From: Streptomyces sp. NBC_01591
Lineage (GTDB): Bacteria; Actinomycetota; Actinomycetes; Streptomycetales; Streptomycetaceae
Direction of reading: 5' to 3'
Length of the DNA: 64,000 nt
Assembly (NCBI RefSeq): GCF_035918155.1
Contig: NZ_CP109327.1
Coordinates: forward strand, 4,092,001 to 4,156,000
Below, piece by piece: positions 45,573 to 54,881 of this stretch (its first letter is position 1; each line of letters opens with the position of its first letter). The notes beneath the pieces were generated by a model. That model was given only the letters and a program-made list of their open reading frames with translations. It had not been told where the DNA came from and ran no database searches. The position numbers were made by a program, and so were the translations under genes.

Positions 45573-47203
45573 CTGCCGTGACCATGACGACCCCGGCCGG
45601 CGCCCGGCGCCGGACCCGGGCCGCGACCGGGCAGCTCGCCGGGACGTGGACCCTGCTGCGGCTCGCGCTGCGGCGCGACCGGATCATGATGCCGGTCTGG
45701 GTGCTCGTGCTCGGCGGCTCCTTCTCCTCCGTCAGCAGCTCCCTCGGCTCGCTCTACGGCACCGCCGCACAGCGCGCCGAACTCGCCGCGTCGATGAACG
45801 GCAACAGCTCGCTCCGGGCGATGTACGGGCCGGTCTTCGACGACTCGGTCGGCGGGCTCGTGAGCTGGCGGATGGCCGCCTTCGGAGCGGTGCTGGCGGC
45901 TGTGATGAGCCTGATTGTCGTGATCCGGCACACCCGGGAGGAAGAGGAGACCGGCCGCCAGGAGATGCTCTCCTCCGCGATGGTGGGACGCCGCGCACCG
46001 ATCACCGCCGCGCTGCTCGCCGCGGTGATCGCGAACGCGGCGCTGGCGGTGGTGATCGCGGCGGGCCTGGCGGGGTCCGGCGCGGGCGGCGCCGGTGCGG
46101 TGGCCCTCGCCCTGTCGGTCGCCGGGACCGGTGTGCTGTTCGCCTGCACGGCCGCGATCGCCGCGCAGTTCACCGAGAGCGCCCGGCTCGCCAAGGGGCT
46201 CACGGCGGCCGTGATCGGTGCCGCGTTCGTCCTGAAGGCGGCGGGCGACTCGGCGGCGGACGACGGCTCGTCCGCGCTGACCTGGCTCTCCCCCATCGGC
46301 TGGGCGGAGAACGTACGGGCGTACGCGGACGAGCGCTGGTGGGTGCTGCTCGTCTTCGCGGCGGCCGTCGCGGTCCAGGCCGTCCTCGCGTACGGCCTGG
46401 CCGGGCGGCGCGATGTCGGCATGAGCTTCCTGGCGACGAGACCGGGGCCCGCGCAGGGGCGGATCTCCACAGCGTTCGGGCTCGCGCTGCGGCTCCAGCG
46501 CGGTGCGCTGACCGGGTGGACGCTCTCCTTCGCCGTGGTCGGTGTCGTATTCGGCGGACTGACCGGCGGGGCGGCCGATCTCGTCGGTGACAACGCGAAG
46601 ACCAGGGAGATCTTCGAGCGGATGGGCGGACAGGCCGGGCTGACCGACGCGTTCCTCGCCGCGATGGTCTCCGTGCTCGGGATGGTGGCGGCGCTGTACA
46701 TCGTCGCGTCGGTGCTGCGGCTGCACGGCGAGGAGACCGCCGGTCGCGCCGAGCCGGTGCTGGCGGGCGGAGTGAGCCGGATCGGGTGGGCGGCCGGTCA
46801 TCTGGTCATCGCGTTCGGCGGTGCGGCCCTGCTCATGGCGGTCGGCGGCCTCGGCCTGGCCGTCGGCTACGGGCACGAACTCCCGGCCGTGCTGGGTGCG
46901 TCGCTGGTGCAGCTGCCGGCGATCTGGCTGCTGGGCGGGGTGACGGTCCTGCTGTACGGGGCGTTCCCGAGGGCGGCGGTGGCGGCCTGGGGCGTCGCCG
47001 GGATCTGTCTGGCGCTGGGGTGGCTCGGGCCTGCCGTCGATATGCCGCAGGCGGTGATGGACGTCTCCCCGTTCACGCATCTGCCGAAGCTGCCGGGTGG
47101 CACGGGAATGGACTGGGGCCCGGTGCTCGCGCTCACCGCCGTCGCGGCGGTGCTGGTCGGGGCCGGGACGGGGGCATTGCGCAGACGCGATGTCCTGACG
47201 TAA
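45569..47203 (+). CDS. ABC exporter permease (polyketide/antibiotic exporter type)
   Basis: A 544-residue permease with 12 hydrophobic segments in two similar halves, as in the TnrB3-like (COG3559) exporters of actinobacteria. Starts [21 protein letters not shown]; cytosolic loop [21 protein letters not shown]; second half begins [21 protein letters not shown] and has [21 protein letters not shown], the same motif repeated. Together with the ATPase it forms a full exporter of unknown substrate. Confidence 0.9.
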   Translation: MTAVTMTTPAGARRRTRAATGQLAGTWTLLRLALRRDRIMMPVWVLVLGGSFSSVSSSLGSLYGTAAQRAELAASMNGNSSLRAMYGPVFDDSVGGLVSWRMAAFGAVLAAVMSLIVVIRHTREEEETGRQEMLSSAMVGRRAPITAALLAAVIANAALAVVIAAGLAGSGAGGAGAVALALSVAGTGVLFACTAAIAAQFTESARLAKGLTAAVIGAAFVLKAAGDSAADDGSSALTWLSPIGWAENVRAYADERWWVLLVFAAAVAVQAVLAYGLAGRRDVGMSFLATRPGPAQGRISTAFGLALRLQRGALTGWTLSFAVVGVVFGGLTGGAADLVGDNAKTREIFERMGGQAGLTDAFLAAMVSVLGMVAALYIVASVLRLHGEETAGRAEPVLAGGVSRIGWAAGHLVIAFGGAALLMAVGGLGLAVGYGHELPAVLGASLVQLPAIWLLGGVTVLLYGAFPRAAVAAWGVAGICLALGWLGPAVDMPQAVMDVSPFTHLPKLPGGTGMDWGPVLALTAVAAVLVGAGTGALRRRDVLT

Positions 47204-47231
47204 CCGGTGGCGCGGGGGCGGGGAGTCCCCG

Positions 47232-47603
47232 GTGAGTGCAACCTCGCCGTGGCGTCCCCGCGTCACCCCGTTCATGGGGAACCGAAACGAAGCCGTCCGC
47301 GGGATCGCCGGATGCCTGGTCGTCGCCGCGGGCGGGGCCGCCGGGATGCTCGCCTGGGCGCCGTACGGCAGGCATGGCATCTTCGGCGGCTTCGAGGGCG
47401 AGTCGGAGTGGAACGTGCTGTGGCTCGGGCTGCCGGTCATGACGCTCGGCGGCATCGCGGCCGGGCTCACCCTCGTCGCCCTCGTGGGGCGGAAGTGGCG
47501 CCGGGCGCTCGGGGCGGCGGCGGTGCTCGCCGCCCTCGCCGGTTTCGGAGTGGCCTTCGACGTACTGGAGGGCCCGCCTCTGGCCTGCGGGCCGGGATGC
47601 TGA
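47232..47603 (+). CDS. Small membrane protein (123 aa)
   Basis: Three to four hydrophobic segments (GIAGCLVVAAGGAAGMLAWA, VLWLGLPVMTLGGIAAGLTLV, ALGAAAVLAALAGFGVAFDV) and a Cys-containing C-terminus (LACGPGC). GTG start after GGGGAG; 28 bases after the permease stop, so in the exporter transcript. Function unknown. Confidence 0.6.
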   Translation: MSATSPWRPRVTPFMGNRNEAVRGIAGCLVVAAGGAAGMLAWAPYGRHGIFGGFEGESEWNVLWLGLPVMTLGGIAAGLTLVALVGRKWRRALGAAAVLAALAGFGVAFDVLEGPPLACGPGC

Positions 47604-47660
47604 GCGCGTGCGCCGGGAGCTTGGCGCCGAGCCCCGACCCGCCGCCCGACTCCGGCCGCC

Positions 47661-47730
47661 CGGCTCCGCAGTCCGCCACCCGGCTCCGCAGTCCGCCACC
47701 CGGCTCCGCAGCCCGCCGCCCGGCTCCGTC
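47661..47730. repeat. 20-bp tandem repeat, 3.5 copies
   Basis: CGGCTCCGCAGTCCGCCACC at 47661, 47681, 47701 and, partly, 47721, in the gap between convergent genes. Confidence 0.85.
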
Positions 47731-47745
47731 ACCGCTCCGCGTGCG

Positions 47746-48978
47746 TCACAGTTCCACGCGGAGTTCCTTCAGGCCCCTGATCACATAGCCCGGGTTCCAC
47801 TCCGGCTCGGCCGCCAGCCGCATCTCCGGGGCGCGCCGCAGCAGCTCGCCGAAGGACGCGGCCAGTTCGACCCGGGCCAGTGGGGCGCCCAGGCAGAAGT
47901 GGATGCCCGCGCCGAAGGTGATGTGCGGGTTGTCCTGCCGGGCCAGGTCCAGGGTGTCCGGGGCGGCGAAGCGGGCCGGGTCTCGGTTGGCGGAGCCGAA
48001 GAGCAGGGCGACCTCCGAACCGCGCGGAATGACCGTGCCGTCGATCTCGATGTCGTCGAGGACCCAGCGCTCGAACATCTGCAGCGGGGTGTCGTACCGC
48101 ATCAGCTCCTCGATCGCCGTCGGCAGCAGCCCGTGGTCGGCACGCAGGGCGGCCAGCTGCTCGGGGTGGCGCAGCAGCGTCCACCAGCCGTTCACGGTGG
48201 TGTTGACGGTCGCCTCGTGGCCGGCGTTCAGCAGCAGCACACAGGTGGAGATCATCTCCTGCTCGCTCAGCCGCTCCCCCTCGTCGTGGGCGGCGATGAG
48301 CGCGGAGATCAGATCCGTACCGGGGTTCTTGCGCCGCTCCTCGATCAGCTCGCGCAGATACGCGGAGAAGTCGAGCGAGGCGCGGACGGCGGAGCGGGCG
48401 GTCTCCTCGGACGGGTTCAGTTCGAACATTCCGCAGATCGCCGCGGACCAGGGCCGCAGCGGGGCCCGGTCGGACTCCGGGATGCCGAGCATCTCGGCGA
48501 TGACGGCCACCGGCAGCGGCTCGGCGACCGCCGTGAGCAGATCGCCGCCGCCCGCCTCGACGAAGGAGTCGACCAGCTCGGCGGCCAGCCGCCGCACGGT
48601 CGGGACGAGCTGCTCGACCGTACGCGGGGTGAACGCCTTGGAGACCAGGCGCCGGATCCGGGTGTGGTCGGGGGCCTCCAGGTCGAGGAGCCCCTGCCCG
48701 TTGAGGATGTGGAAGGGCTCGTGCTCGGCGGGCGGCGGCGTGCGGCCGAACTCCTCGTGGGTGAAGCGGTGCAGATACGTCCGGCCCAGGCGGCGGTCGC
48801 GCAGCAGCGCGGACACATCGGCGTGGTGCGGGACGAGCCACTGGTCGGTCGGCTCGAAGCGGTGCACCCGGCCGGTGGCGCGCAGCGCGGCGTAGGCGGG
48901 GTACGGGTCGGCGACGAAGGCCGGGGACCAGGGGTCGAAGGCGGGGGCATCGGCCGCGGAACGGGGAGACGGGTGCAT
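47746..48978 (-). CDS. Cytochrome P450 (CYP107-like)
   Basis: A 410-residue bacterial class I P450. Visible: I-helix LLLNAGHEATVN (AGxxT oxygen-binding), K-helix ExxR as EELMRYDTP, PERF-like region, and the haem loop FGAGIHFCLGAPLAR with axial Cys362. No membrane anchor. S. coelicolor has CYP107P1 (SCO3636) in the same neighbourhood, so this may be its orthologue. No ferredoxin gene adjacent. Substrate unknown. Confidence 0.93.
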   Translation of the reverse strand: MHPSPRSAADAPAFDPWSPAFVADPYPAYAALRATGRVHRFEPTDQWLVPHHADVSALLRDRRLGRTYLHRFTHEEFGRTPPPAEHEPFHILNGQGLLDLEAPDHTRIRRLVSKAFTPRTVEQLVPTVRRLAAELVDSFVEAGGGDLLTAVAEPLPVAVIAEMLGIPESDRAPLRPWSAAICGMFELNPSEETARSAVRASLDFSAYLRELIEERRKNPGTDLISALIAAHDEGERLSEQEMISTCVLLLNAGHEATVNTTVNGWWTLLRHPEQLAALRADHGLLPTAIEELMRYDTPLQMFERWVLDDIEIDGTVIPRGSEVALLFGSANRDPARFAAPDTLDLARQDNPHITFGAGIHFCLGAPLARVELAASFGELLRRAPEMRLAAEPEWNPGYVIRGLKELRVEL

Positions 48979-49045
48979 AGGCGGACGCTAACCGCATCCC
49001 ACGGCCGCCGACCACTCACCCACCCTTCGCGTGGGCCCGGCGCCC

Positions 49046-49732
49046 TCAGGACGGTGTGACCAGCCGGGCCTCGTACGCGAAGACGGCCGCCTGGGTGCGG
49101 TCGCGCAGCCCCAGCTTCACCAGGATGCGGCTCACATGCGTCTTGATGGTGGACTCGGCGACCACCAGATGCGAGGCGATCTCGGAGTTGGACCGGCCCT
49201 GCGCGATGAGGACGAGCACCTCCGTCTCGCGCTCGGTGAGGTCGCCGACCCGGGCGAGGGCGGGCGGGCGCGGGCTCTCCGCGATCTTCGAGAACTCGTT
49301 GATCAGCCGCTTGGTGACGGTCGGGGCGAGCAGCGCCTCGCCCGCGGCCACCACCCGTACCCCGTCGGCGAGCTGGCGCGCGGAGGCGTCCTTGAGGAGG
49401 AAGCCGGACGCCCCGGCGCGCAGCGCCTGGTACACGTACTCGTCGAGGTCGAAGGTGGTCAGCACCAGCACCTTGGCGTCCGCGTCGGCGGCGACGATCT
49501 CGCGGGTGGCCTCGATGCCGTTGAGTTCCGGCATCCGGATGTCCATCAGGACCACGTCGGGGCGCAGGGCCGCGACCTGTGCGATGGCCTGCCGGCCGTC
49601 GACGGCCTCGCCGACGACCTCGATCCCCGGCATGGCGTTGAGCAGCACCGAGAAGCCCTCGCGGACCATCATCTGGTCGTCCACGATCAGCACCCGGATG
49701 GACGGGACGGTGGGGGTGGTGGGAGCACTCAT
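49046..49732 (-). CDS. NarL/LuxR-family response regulator
   Basis: A 228-residue response regulator: receiver with RVLIVDDQMMVREGF (acidic pocket) and phospho-Asp in PDVVLMDIRMPE, Thr and Lys switch residues (LVLTTFD, GFLLKDA), then LuxR HTH LTEREVLVL-type (DLTERETEVLVLIAQGRSNSEIASHLVVAESTIKTHV in two parts). Coupled (ATGA) to the histidine kinase gene upstream. Confidence 0.95.
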   Translation of the reverse strand: MSAPTTPTVPSIRVLIVDDQMMVREGFSVLLNAMPGIEVVGEAVDGRQAIAQVAALRPDVVLMDIRMPELNGIEATREIVAADADAKVLVLTTFDLDEYVYQALRAGASGFLLKDASARQLADGVRVVAAGEALLAPTVTKRLINEFSKIAESPRPPALARVGDLTERETEVLVLIAQGRSNSEIASHLVVAESTIKTHVSRILVKLGLRDRTQAAVFAYEARLVTPS

Positions 49733-51039
49733 GCCTGGTCCGCCTGTTCCCGCTGTTCCCGGGGCTCGGAACCGGCCTGCACGGGGATGAACACGGCGAT
49801 CTCGTACCCGCCCTCGCCCGTCGCCTCGGCCGTCATGTCGCCGTTCAGCATCGCGACCCGCTCCCGCATCCCCGTGATCCCATGACCGGCCCCCGGCGAA
49901 GGCTTCACCGGACCGGTGGGCGGCCCGTTGACGATACGCAGCCCGAGCCCGCCCAGCACATAGCCGATCTCCACCTTGGCGGCGGCGCCCGGTGCGTGCC
50001 GCAGCGTGTTGCTGAGGGCTTCCTGAATGATCCGATACGCCGACAGCTCGACCCCCTGCGGCAGTTCACGTACCGCACCGGTGACCGTCTTCTCCGCCGC
50101 CAGGCCCGCCTCGCCCACATTGGCGAGGAGCCCGTCCAGCTGGGCGAGCGTGGGCTGCGGGGCGTCCGGCGCCTGGTAGTCCTCGGCCCGTACGACACCG
50201 AGGACCCGGCGCAGCTCGGTGAGGGCGGCGACGGCGTTCTCCCGGATCGTGACGAAGGCCTGCTCCAGCTCGGGCGGCGGATTCTCCACCCGGTACGGGG
50301 CGGCCTCGGCCTGGATCGCGACGACCGACATGTGGTGCGCGACCACGTCGTGCAGCTCACGCGCGATGGTGGTGCGCTCCTCCAGCAGCGTGCGCCGGTC
50401 GCGCTCGACGGCGGTCACGGTGCGCTGCACCGTGACCTCGCGCTCCGCGTCGCGGCGGATCTGCACCATGGCGACCACGAGCAGGGCGAACGCGGAGGCC
50501 AGGGCCATGCCCACGGTGGTGGTCCCGGGCCGCCAGACGGCGTTCTCCATGACCGTGCCGAGCAGCACGGTGAGGCCCCACATCCAGGCGGCGGCACGCG
50601 GCCCGGTCCTGGCCGCGACGACGACCAGCACGACCAGGTGCGCGAAGAACGAGCTCGGCCCCCACGGCCACCCGCCGTGCCCGACCACCGCGGTCACCGG
50701 GGTCAGCAGCAACGACATCCAGAACGCCCCGACCGGCCTGACCAGCGTCATCACGACACAGACGGCCGGGAACACCGCGAGCAACTCGGCGAGGGGGAAG
50801 TCCGATACCGCGATCCCCGTCAGGAAGGCGATGAGCGCGGCCGCCACCACCAGCGCGTGCGGTGCCCACACGGCACGCGTCCGGAACCGCTTCGGCAGCC
50901 GACGGATCACCGGCCCGTCCATCCGCAGCCGCGGCATCGAACGGTAGGCGAACGCATCGTGGAAGAGGGCCTGCCGGAGGCCGCCTATCGCCCCTGCGGC
51001 CATCCGGTACTCCGGACTTCTGCTCTTGGTCTCGGTCAC
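49729..51039 (-). CDS. Sensor histidine kinase (HisKA_3 type)
   Basis: A 436-residue membrane kinase. Five to six TM segments occupy residues ~55-190 (HALVVAAALIAFLTGIAVS etc.), then the phospho-acceptor helix TTIARELHDVVAHHMSVVAI with the conserved His, and an HATPase domain (IIQEALSNTLRHAPG, GHGITGMRERVAML). Partner of the response regulator downstream. Start at GTG 51039 gives VTETKSRSPEYRM; no ribosome site is visible, so translation may be leaderless. Confidence 0.93.
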   Translation of the reverse strand: MTETKSRSPEYRMAAGAIGGLRQALFHDAFAYRSMPRLRMDGPVIRRLPKRFRTRAVWAPHALVVAAALIAFLTGIAVSDFPLAELLAVFPAVCVVMTLVRPVGAFWMSLLLTPVTAVVGHGGWPWGPSSFFAHLVVLVVVAARTGPRAAAWMWGLTVLLGTVMENAVWRPGTTTVGMALASAFALLVVAMVQIRRDAEREVTVQRTVTAVERDRRTLLEERTTIARELHDVVAHHMSVVAIQAEAAPYRVENPPPELEQAFVTIRENAVAALTELRRVLGVVRAEDYQAPDAPQPTLAQLDGLLANVGEAGLAAEKTVTGAVRELPQGVELSAYRIIQEALSNTLRHAPGAAAKVEIGYVLGGLGLRIVNGPPTGPVKPSPGAGHGITGMRERVAMLNGDMTAEATGEGGYEIAVFIPVQAGSEPREQREQADQA

Positions 51040-51145
51040 GCTGCCACGGTAGGGGGCGCGCCGGGGCCCGGTCGTCAGCAGTGATACGGATCCTGCGCCG
51101 TCCGTCACAAGTACTACGGACTCCTCCGTACTGCTGTCCCCCCGC

Positions 51146-52021
51146 TCACCAGGCCAGCTGTGCGAGCTCCTCCGCCACCACCGCGCACGCGTCCGCAGCC
51201 GGGTCGATCAGCGGGTAGTGGCCGACGTCGGGCAGCAGGGTCAGCCCCACCGTCTCGCCCGCCTTCGCCGCCGCGTCGACGAACGCCTCCGCGACCGCCT
51301 GCGGCACATCGAAGTCGGTGGTGCCCTGCACCACGGTCGTCGCGATGCCGGTGGGCAGCAGCACGGCCGGGTCGGCGTGCGCGGCCCGCTCCGCGAAGTC
51401 CTCCTCGCCGCCGAGGAGTTGGCCGACCGCCCCCGAGCACACGTCCAGCTCGACGGAGCTGGTGAAGTCGGCGATCGGCGCGAGGGCGACGACACCCCGC
51501 AGCTGCGGCGGCGCGGGCAGCCGCCACGGCGACCCCTCGGGCAGTACGTGCCGGGCGGCGGCCCACAGGGCCAGCTGCCCGCCGGCCGAGTGCCCGGTGA
51601 CGACGATCCGCCGGGCATCGGCCTCCGGAAGTTCCCGGGCCAGCAGCGCCGGCAGCGCGTCCATCGCCGCGGCGACATCGTCGAAGGTCTCCGGCCAACG
51701 GCCCGCGACCGGACCGGAACCCCGCTGCTGCGGGATCTCGCTGCCCCGCCGGTACTCGACGCTGGCGACGGCGAACCCGCGCCGGGCCAGGAAGTCCGCG
51801 AACGGCGACACATGCTGCCGGTCGTACGGCGCCCGCCACGACCCACCGTGCAGGACGACCACGACCGGCGCCCCGGCCCGCCCGTCACGCGGGGCATAGA
51901 AGTCGATCAGCTGGTCGGGGTGGCTGCCGTAGGCGGCGGACGCGTCGGGGGCGACCGGTGGATGCGAGAAGGCCGACTCGGCCTCGGCGGCGTCCCGATC
52001 GCGCGCGGCAGAATCCGACAT
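51146..52021 (-). CDS. kynB: Alpha/beta hydrolase, likely kynurenine formamidase
   Basis: A 291-residue hydrolase: HGGSWRAPYD (oxyanion HGG), nucleophile elbow VVTGHSAGGQLALW, acid Asp in FDVPQAV region and His in LPDVGHYPLID. By fold it is the AFMID-type formamidase. It directly follows kynA and kynU on the same strand, where the missing step N-formylkynurenine to kynurenine is needed; in S. coelicolor the equivalent gene (SCO3644, from memory) serves that step. ATG with GGAG four bases before. Confidence 0.8.
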   Translation of the reverse strand: MSDSAARDRDAAEAESAFSHPPVAPDASAAYGSHPDQLIDFYAPRDGRAGAPVVVVLHGGSWRAPYDRQHVSPFADFLARRGFAVASVEYRRGSEIPQQRGSGPVAGRWPETFDDVAAAMDALPALLARELPEADARRIVVTGHSAGGQLALWAAARHVLPEGSPWRLPAPPQLRGVVALAPIADFTSSVELDVCSGAVGQLLGGEEDFAERAAHADPAVLLPTGIATTVVQGTTDFDVPQAVAEAFVDAAAKAGETVGLTLLPDVGHYPLIDPAADACAVVAEELAQLAW

Positions 52022-52118
52022 GCTGCTCCAACCGTCCTGTAGCTGAGCCCAACTGGCTTGACCTGCGGGGACGGTACCAGTACGGAAGGTTCCCGTCCCC
52101 GCCGAGGATCACGGCTCC

Positions 52119-52140
52119 GGGGATGTCCGCGGACATCCCC
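52119..52140 (-). terminator. 22-bp perfect palindrome after kynU
   Basis: GGGGATGTCCG / CGGACATCCCC (11+11, no spacer) lies directly downstream of the kynU stop and ~98 bases before kynB. As RNA it is a hairpin that could partly terminate transcription before kynB, or it may be a dyad operator. Confidence 0.5.
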
Positions 52141-53372
52141 TACTGCTGGGCCAGCACCTCACCCAGCACCCGCGCCGCCCGCTCCACGTCCGCGAACCCG
52201 ACGTACAGCGGCGTGAATCCGAACCGCAGCACGTCCGGCCGGCGCAGGTCCCCGACGACGCCCCGGGTGATGAGTTCGCTCATCACCTGCTCCGCGTCCT
52301 CGCAGCGCAGCGCGACCTGGCTGCCGCGCTCCGCACGCGGGGGTGTGATGGAGGGGACCCGGCCCTCGGGCGCGTACTGGGCGACGCACATCAGGAAGAA
52401 GTCCGTCAGCGCCAGGGACTTGGCCCGTACCTCGTCGATGGACACCCCGTCCCACACGTCCAGCGATGCTTCGAGCGTCAGCATGGAGACGATGTCGGGG
52501 GTGCCGACCCGGCCTCGTACCGCGCCGTCGGCGGGGGTGTATTCAGGGGTCATGCCGAAGGGGTCGGCGTGCGACGTCCACCCCGGCAGGGGCGAGTCGA
52601 AGGCCGCCTGGTGGCGCTCGGCGACGTAGATGTAGGCGGGCGAACCGGGGCCGCCGTTCAGGTACTTGTACGTGCAGCCGACCGCCAGGTCCACGCCGTG
52701 CTCGTCGAGGCCGACGGGCAGGGCGCCCGCGCTGTGGCACAGGTCCCAGACGGCGATGGCGCCCGCCTCGTGCACGGCGGCGGTGAGTCCGGGCAGGTCG
52801 TGGAGCCTGCCGGTGCGGTAGTCGACATGGTTGAGCAGAACGGCGGCGGTACGGGGGCCCAGCGCGCCGGGCACCTCGGCGGGGGCGACCGGGACGATCC
52901 GGTGGCCGGTCATCCGGGCCGCCGATGTGGCGATGTACCCGTCCGTGGGGAAGGTCGTCGCGTCGACGAGGATCTCGTCGCGCCCCTCCGGCGCCAGCCG
53001 GGTCGCGGCGACGACGGCCTTGAAGACGTTCACGCTGGTGGAGTCACCGACGACGATCTGTCCGGCGGCGGCGCCGACGAGCGGGGCGATCCGGTCACCG
53101 ATCCGTTCCGGCGCGGTCCACCAGCCGCTCTCGTCCCAGGACCGGATGCGCAGCTCGCCCCACTCGCGGGTGAGGACCTCCTGCACCCGGGCGGGCACGT
53201 GCGCCGGCAGTGCGCCGAGCGAGTTGCCGTCGAGGTAGACGGTGTCGTCGAGGGTGAACAGCTTCCGCCGGTCCGCGAGCGGGTCGGCGGCGTCGAGTGC
53301 CGCGGCCCGCGCGGCGAAGGACTCAGACATGGCAGCGAAGTTCTCGGGCATGGCAGCGGAGGTCTCAGACAT
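52140..53372 (-). CDS. kynU: Kynureninase
   Basis: A 410-residue PLP enzyme that splits kynurenine to anthranilate and alanine. Signatures: YLDGNSLGALP, DSTSVNVFKAVVAA, WDLCHSAGALPV, and the PLP lysine in GCTYKYLNGGPGSPAY (~236). The N-terminus holds a degenerate repeat (SETSAAMPENFAAMSESFAA). Start overlaps kynA by eight bases. Other starts within the repeat are possible. Confidence 0.93.
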   Translation of the reverse strand: MSETSAAMPENFAAMSESFAARAAALDAADPLADRRKLFTLDDTVYLDGNSLGALPAHVPARVQEVLTREWGELRIRSWDESGWWTAPERIGDRIAPLVGAAAGQIVVGDSTSVNVFKAVVAATRLAPEGRDEILVDATTFPTDGYIATSAARMTGHRIVPVAPAEVPGALGPRTAAVLLNHVDYRTGRLHDLPGLTAAVHEAGAIAVWDLCHSAGALPVGLDEHGVDLAVGCTYKYLNGGPGSPAYIYVAERHQAAFDSPLPGWTSHADPFGMTPEYTPADGAVRGRVGTPDIVSMLTLEASLDVWDGVSIDEVRAKSLALTDFFLMCVAQYAPEGRVPSITPPRAERGSQVALRCEDAEQVMSELITRGVVGDLRRPDVLRFGFTPLYVGFADVERAARVLGEVLAQQ

Positions 53373-54213
53373 GGCTGCGCGCCGTCCACAGCTCGGGGAA
53401 GACGTTCTTCGTGGCCCGCTTCTCCAGCCAGGCGACCCCGGCGGAACCGCCGGTCCCGGTCTTCGAACCCATCGCGCGCCGGGTGGCGACGAGGTGGTCG
53501 TTGCGCCAGCGCCACACCAGCTCGCCGACGTCGGTGAGCGCCTCGCCGAGCCGGACCAGGTCGTCGTGGTGCTCGGGGTCCGCGTAGATCTCCGCCCAGA
53601 CCGCCTCGACCTCGGGCGACGGCTCGTACTTCTGCGTCAGGTCCCGGCCGAGCACGGACTGCGGTACGGCGTACCCGCGCCGGGCGAGCAGGGCGAGCGT
53701 CTCATCGTACAGGCCCGGCTCGGCGAGCGCCTTCTCCAGCTCGGCGTGGACGCGGGGCGCGCCCCGGTGCGGCACGAGCATGGACGCGGACTTGTCGCCG
53801 AGCAGGAACTCCATCCGCCGGTACATCGCCGACTGGAAACCGGAGCCCTCGCCGAGCGCGGAGCGGTAGGAGTTGAACTGGGCGGGGGTGAGCTGGGCGA
53901 GCGGGGTCCAGGAGGCGTTGAGCGCCTCCAGCTCCCGCACCGACCGCTTGAGCGCGTCGCGTGCGACGGTCAGCCGGTCCTCGCGCAGGGCGTGCGCGGC
54001 CGTCTCCCACTCGTGGACTATGACGGTGAACCACAACTCCATGACCTGGGTGGTGACCAGGAAGACCATCTCGCCCGGATCATCGGAGCGAGGGTGCTGG
54101 AGATGGGTCAGGACATCCGCCTGGACGTAGTCCTCGTACGGAGTCGTTCCCGCGAAGTCGAGGTGCGGGGTCTGCGCACCGGTGGCTTCGGGGTCGGGGT
54201 GGATCGTCGACAT
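53365..54213 (-). CDS. kynA: Tryptophan 2,3-dioxygenase
   Basis: A 282-residue haem enzyme oxidising tryptophan to N-formylkynurenine. FLVTTQVMELWF carries the catalytic region, YEDYVQADVLTHLQHPRS the substrate site, and RWRNDHLVATRRAMG the proximal haem His (~241), followed by GTGGSAGVAWL. First gene of kynA-kynU-(kynB), giving the route tryptophan to anthranilate. Standard length. Confidence 0.95.
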   Translation of the reverse strand: MSTIHPDPEATGAQTPHLDFAGTTPYEDYVQADVLTHLQHPRSDDPGEMVFLVTTQVMELWFTVIVHEWETAAHALREDRLTVARDALKRSVRELEALNASWTPLAQLTPAQFNSYRSALGEGSGFQSAMYRRMEFLLGDKSASMLVPHRGAPRVHAELEKALAEPGLYDETLALLARRGYAVPQSVLGRDLTQKYEPSPEVEAVWAEIYADPEHHDDLVRLGEALTDVGELVWRWRNDHLVATRRAMGSKTGTGGSAGVAWLEKRATKNVFPELWTARSHV

Positions 54214-54321
54214 CGCTGTCTCCTCGACACAAGCTTCCGGGTAGCGGTCCGCCCCTTCCGTGAGGTGATGGAGCTCCGGTCCCCTGTCCGCATCCTAGAC
54301 GGACGCCTCCGGGAGCGCGCA

Positions 54322-54352
54322 GACCCCGCGGACGTACGGCGTCCGCGGGGTC
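54322..54352 (-). terminator. Hairpin between DUF3151 gene and kynA region
   Basis: GACCCCGCGGACG / CGTCCGCGGGGTC, perfect 13-bp stem with a five-base loop, just after the DUF3151 gene stop (minus strand). Confidence 0.8.
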
Positions 54353-54364
54353 CGACGAGGGGTT

Positions 54365-54778
54365 CTAGCCGAGCGTCTCGGCGGCGGTGGGCGAGGAGTC
54401 GCGCAGGAACGTCGAGCAGCGCTCGTACTCCTCCTGCTCGCCGATCGCCTGGGCGGCCCGCGCCAGCGCGTGGAGGGCGCGCAGGAAGCCGCGGTTCGGC
54501 TCGTGCTCGAACGGTACGGGGCCGTGGCCCTTCCAGCCGGCCCTGCGCAGTGCGTCGAGGCCGCGGTGGTAACCGGTGCGGGCGTAGGCGTACGACTCGA
54601 CGACGCGGCCGCCGTCGAACGCCTCGTCGGCGAGCTGTGCCCAGGCCAGGGAGGAGGTCGGGTACTTCGCGGCGACATCGGCGGGGGCCGTGCCGCTCGC
54701 GAGCAGCTCACGCGGCTCCGGGTCGTCGGGCAGGTGGGTCGGGGGAGGGCCCCCGAGCAGGTTCTCGTGGATCGACAT
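54365..54778 (-). CDS. DUF3151 family protein
   Basis: A 137-residue soluble protein of the actinobacterial DUF3151 family: ENLLGGPPPTHLPDDPEP, then SSLAWAQLADEAFDGGRVVESYAYARTGYHRGLDALRRAGWKG (helical, TPR-like) and GFLRALHALARAAQAIGE. Widely conserved near fba in Streptomyces, function unknown. ATG at 54778. Confidence 0.85.
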   Translation of the reverse strand: MSIHENLLGGPPPTHLPDDPEPRELLASGTAPADVAAKYPTSSLAWAQLADEAFDGGRVVESYAYARTGYHRGLDALRRAGWKGHGPVPFEHEPNRGFLRALHALARAAQAIGEQEEYERCSTFLRDSSPTAAETLG

Positions 54779-54786
54779 GGGTTCAA

Positions 54787-54876
54787 GTGTGCCTGGCACA
54801 TGCGTGCCGGGGTACCCGGGCACCGGGCCTGGGTGTGCCTGGCACATGCGTGCCGGGGTTACCCGGGCGCCGGGCG
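54787..54876. repeat. 46-bp direct duplication
   Basis: GTGTGCCTGGCACATGCGTG... occurs at 54787 and again at 54833; the second copy differs at a few bases. Each copy includes the small palindrome TGCCTGGCA. Lies between the DUF3151 start and the MFS gene stop. Confidence 0.85.
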
Positions 54877-54881
54877 GGCGG

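Noticed and set aside
51146..52021. Generic lipase/esterase call
   Set aside because: The HGGSW and GHSAGG motifs fit, but position beside kynA-kynU makes kynurenine formamidase the better reading.
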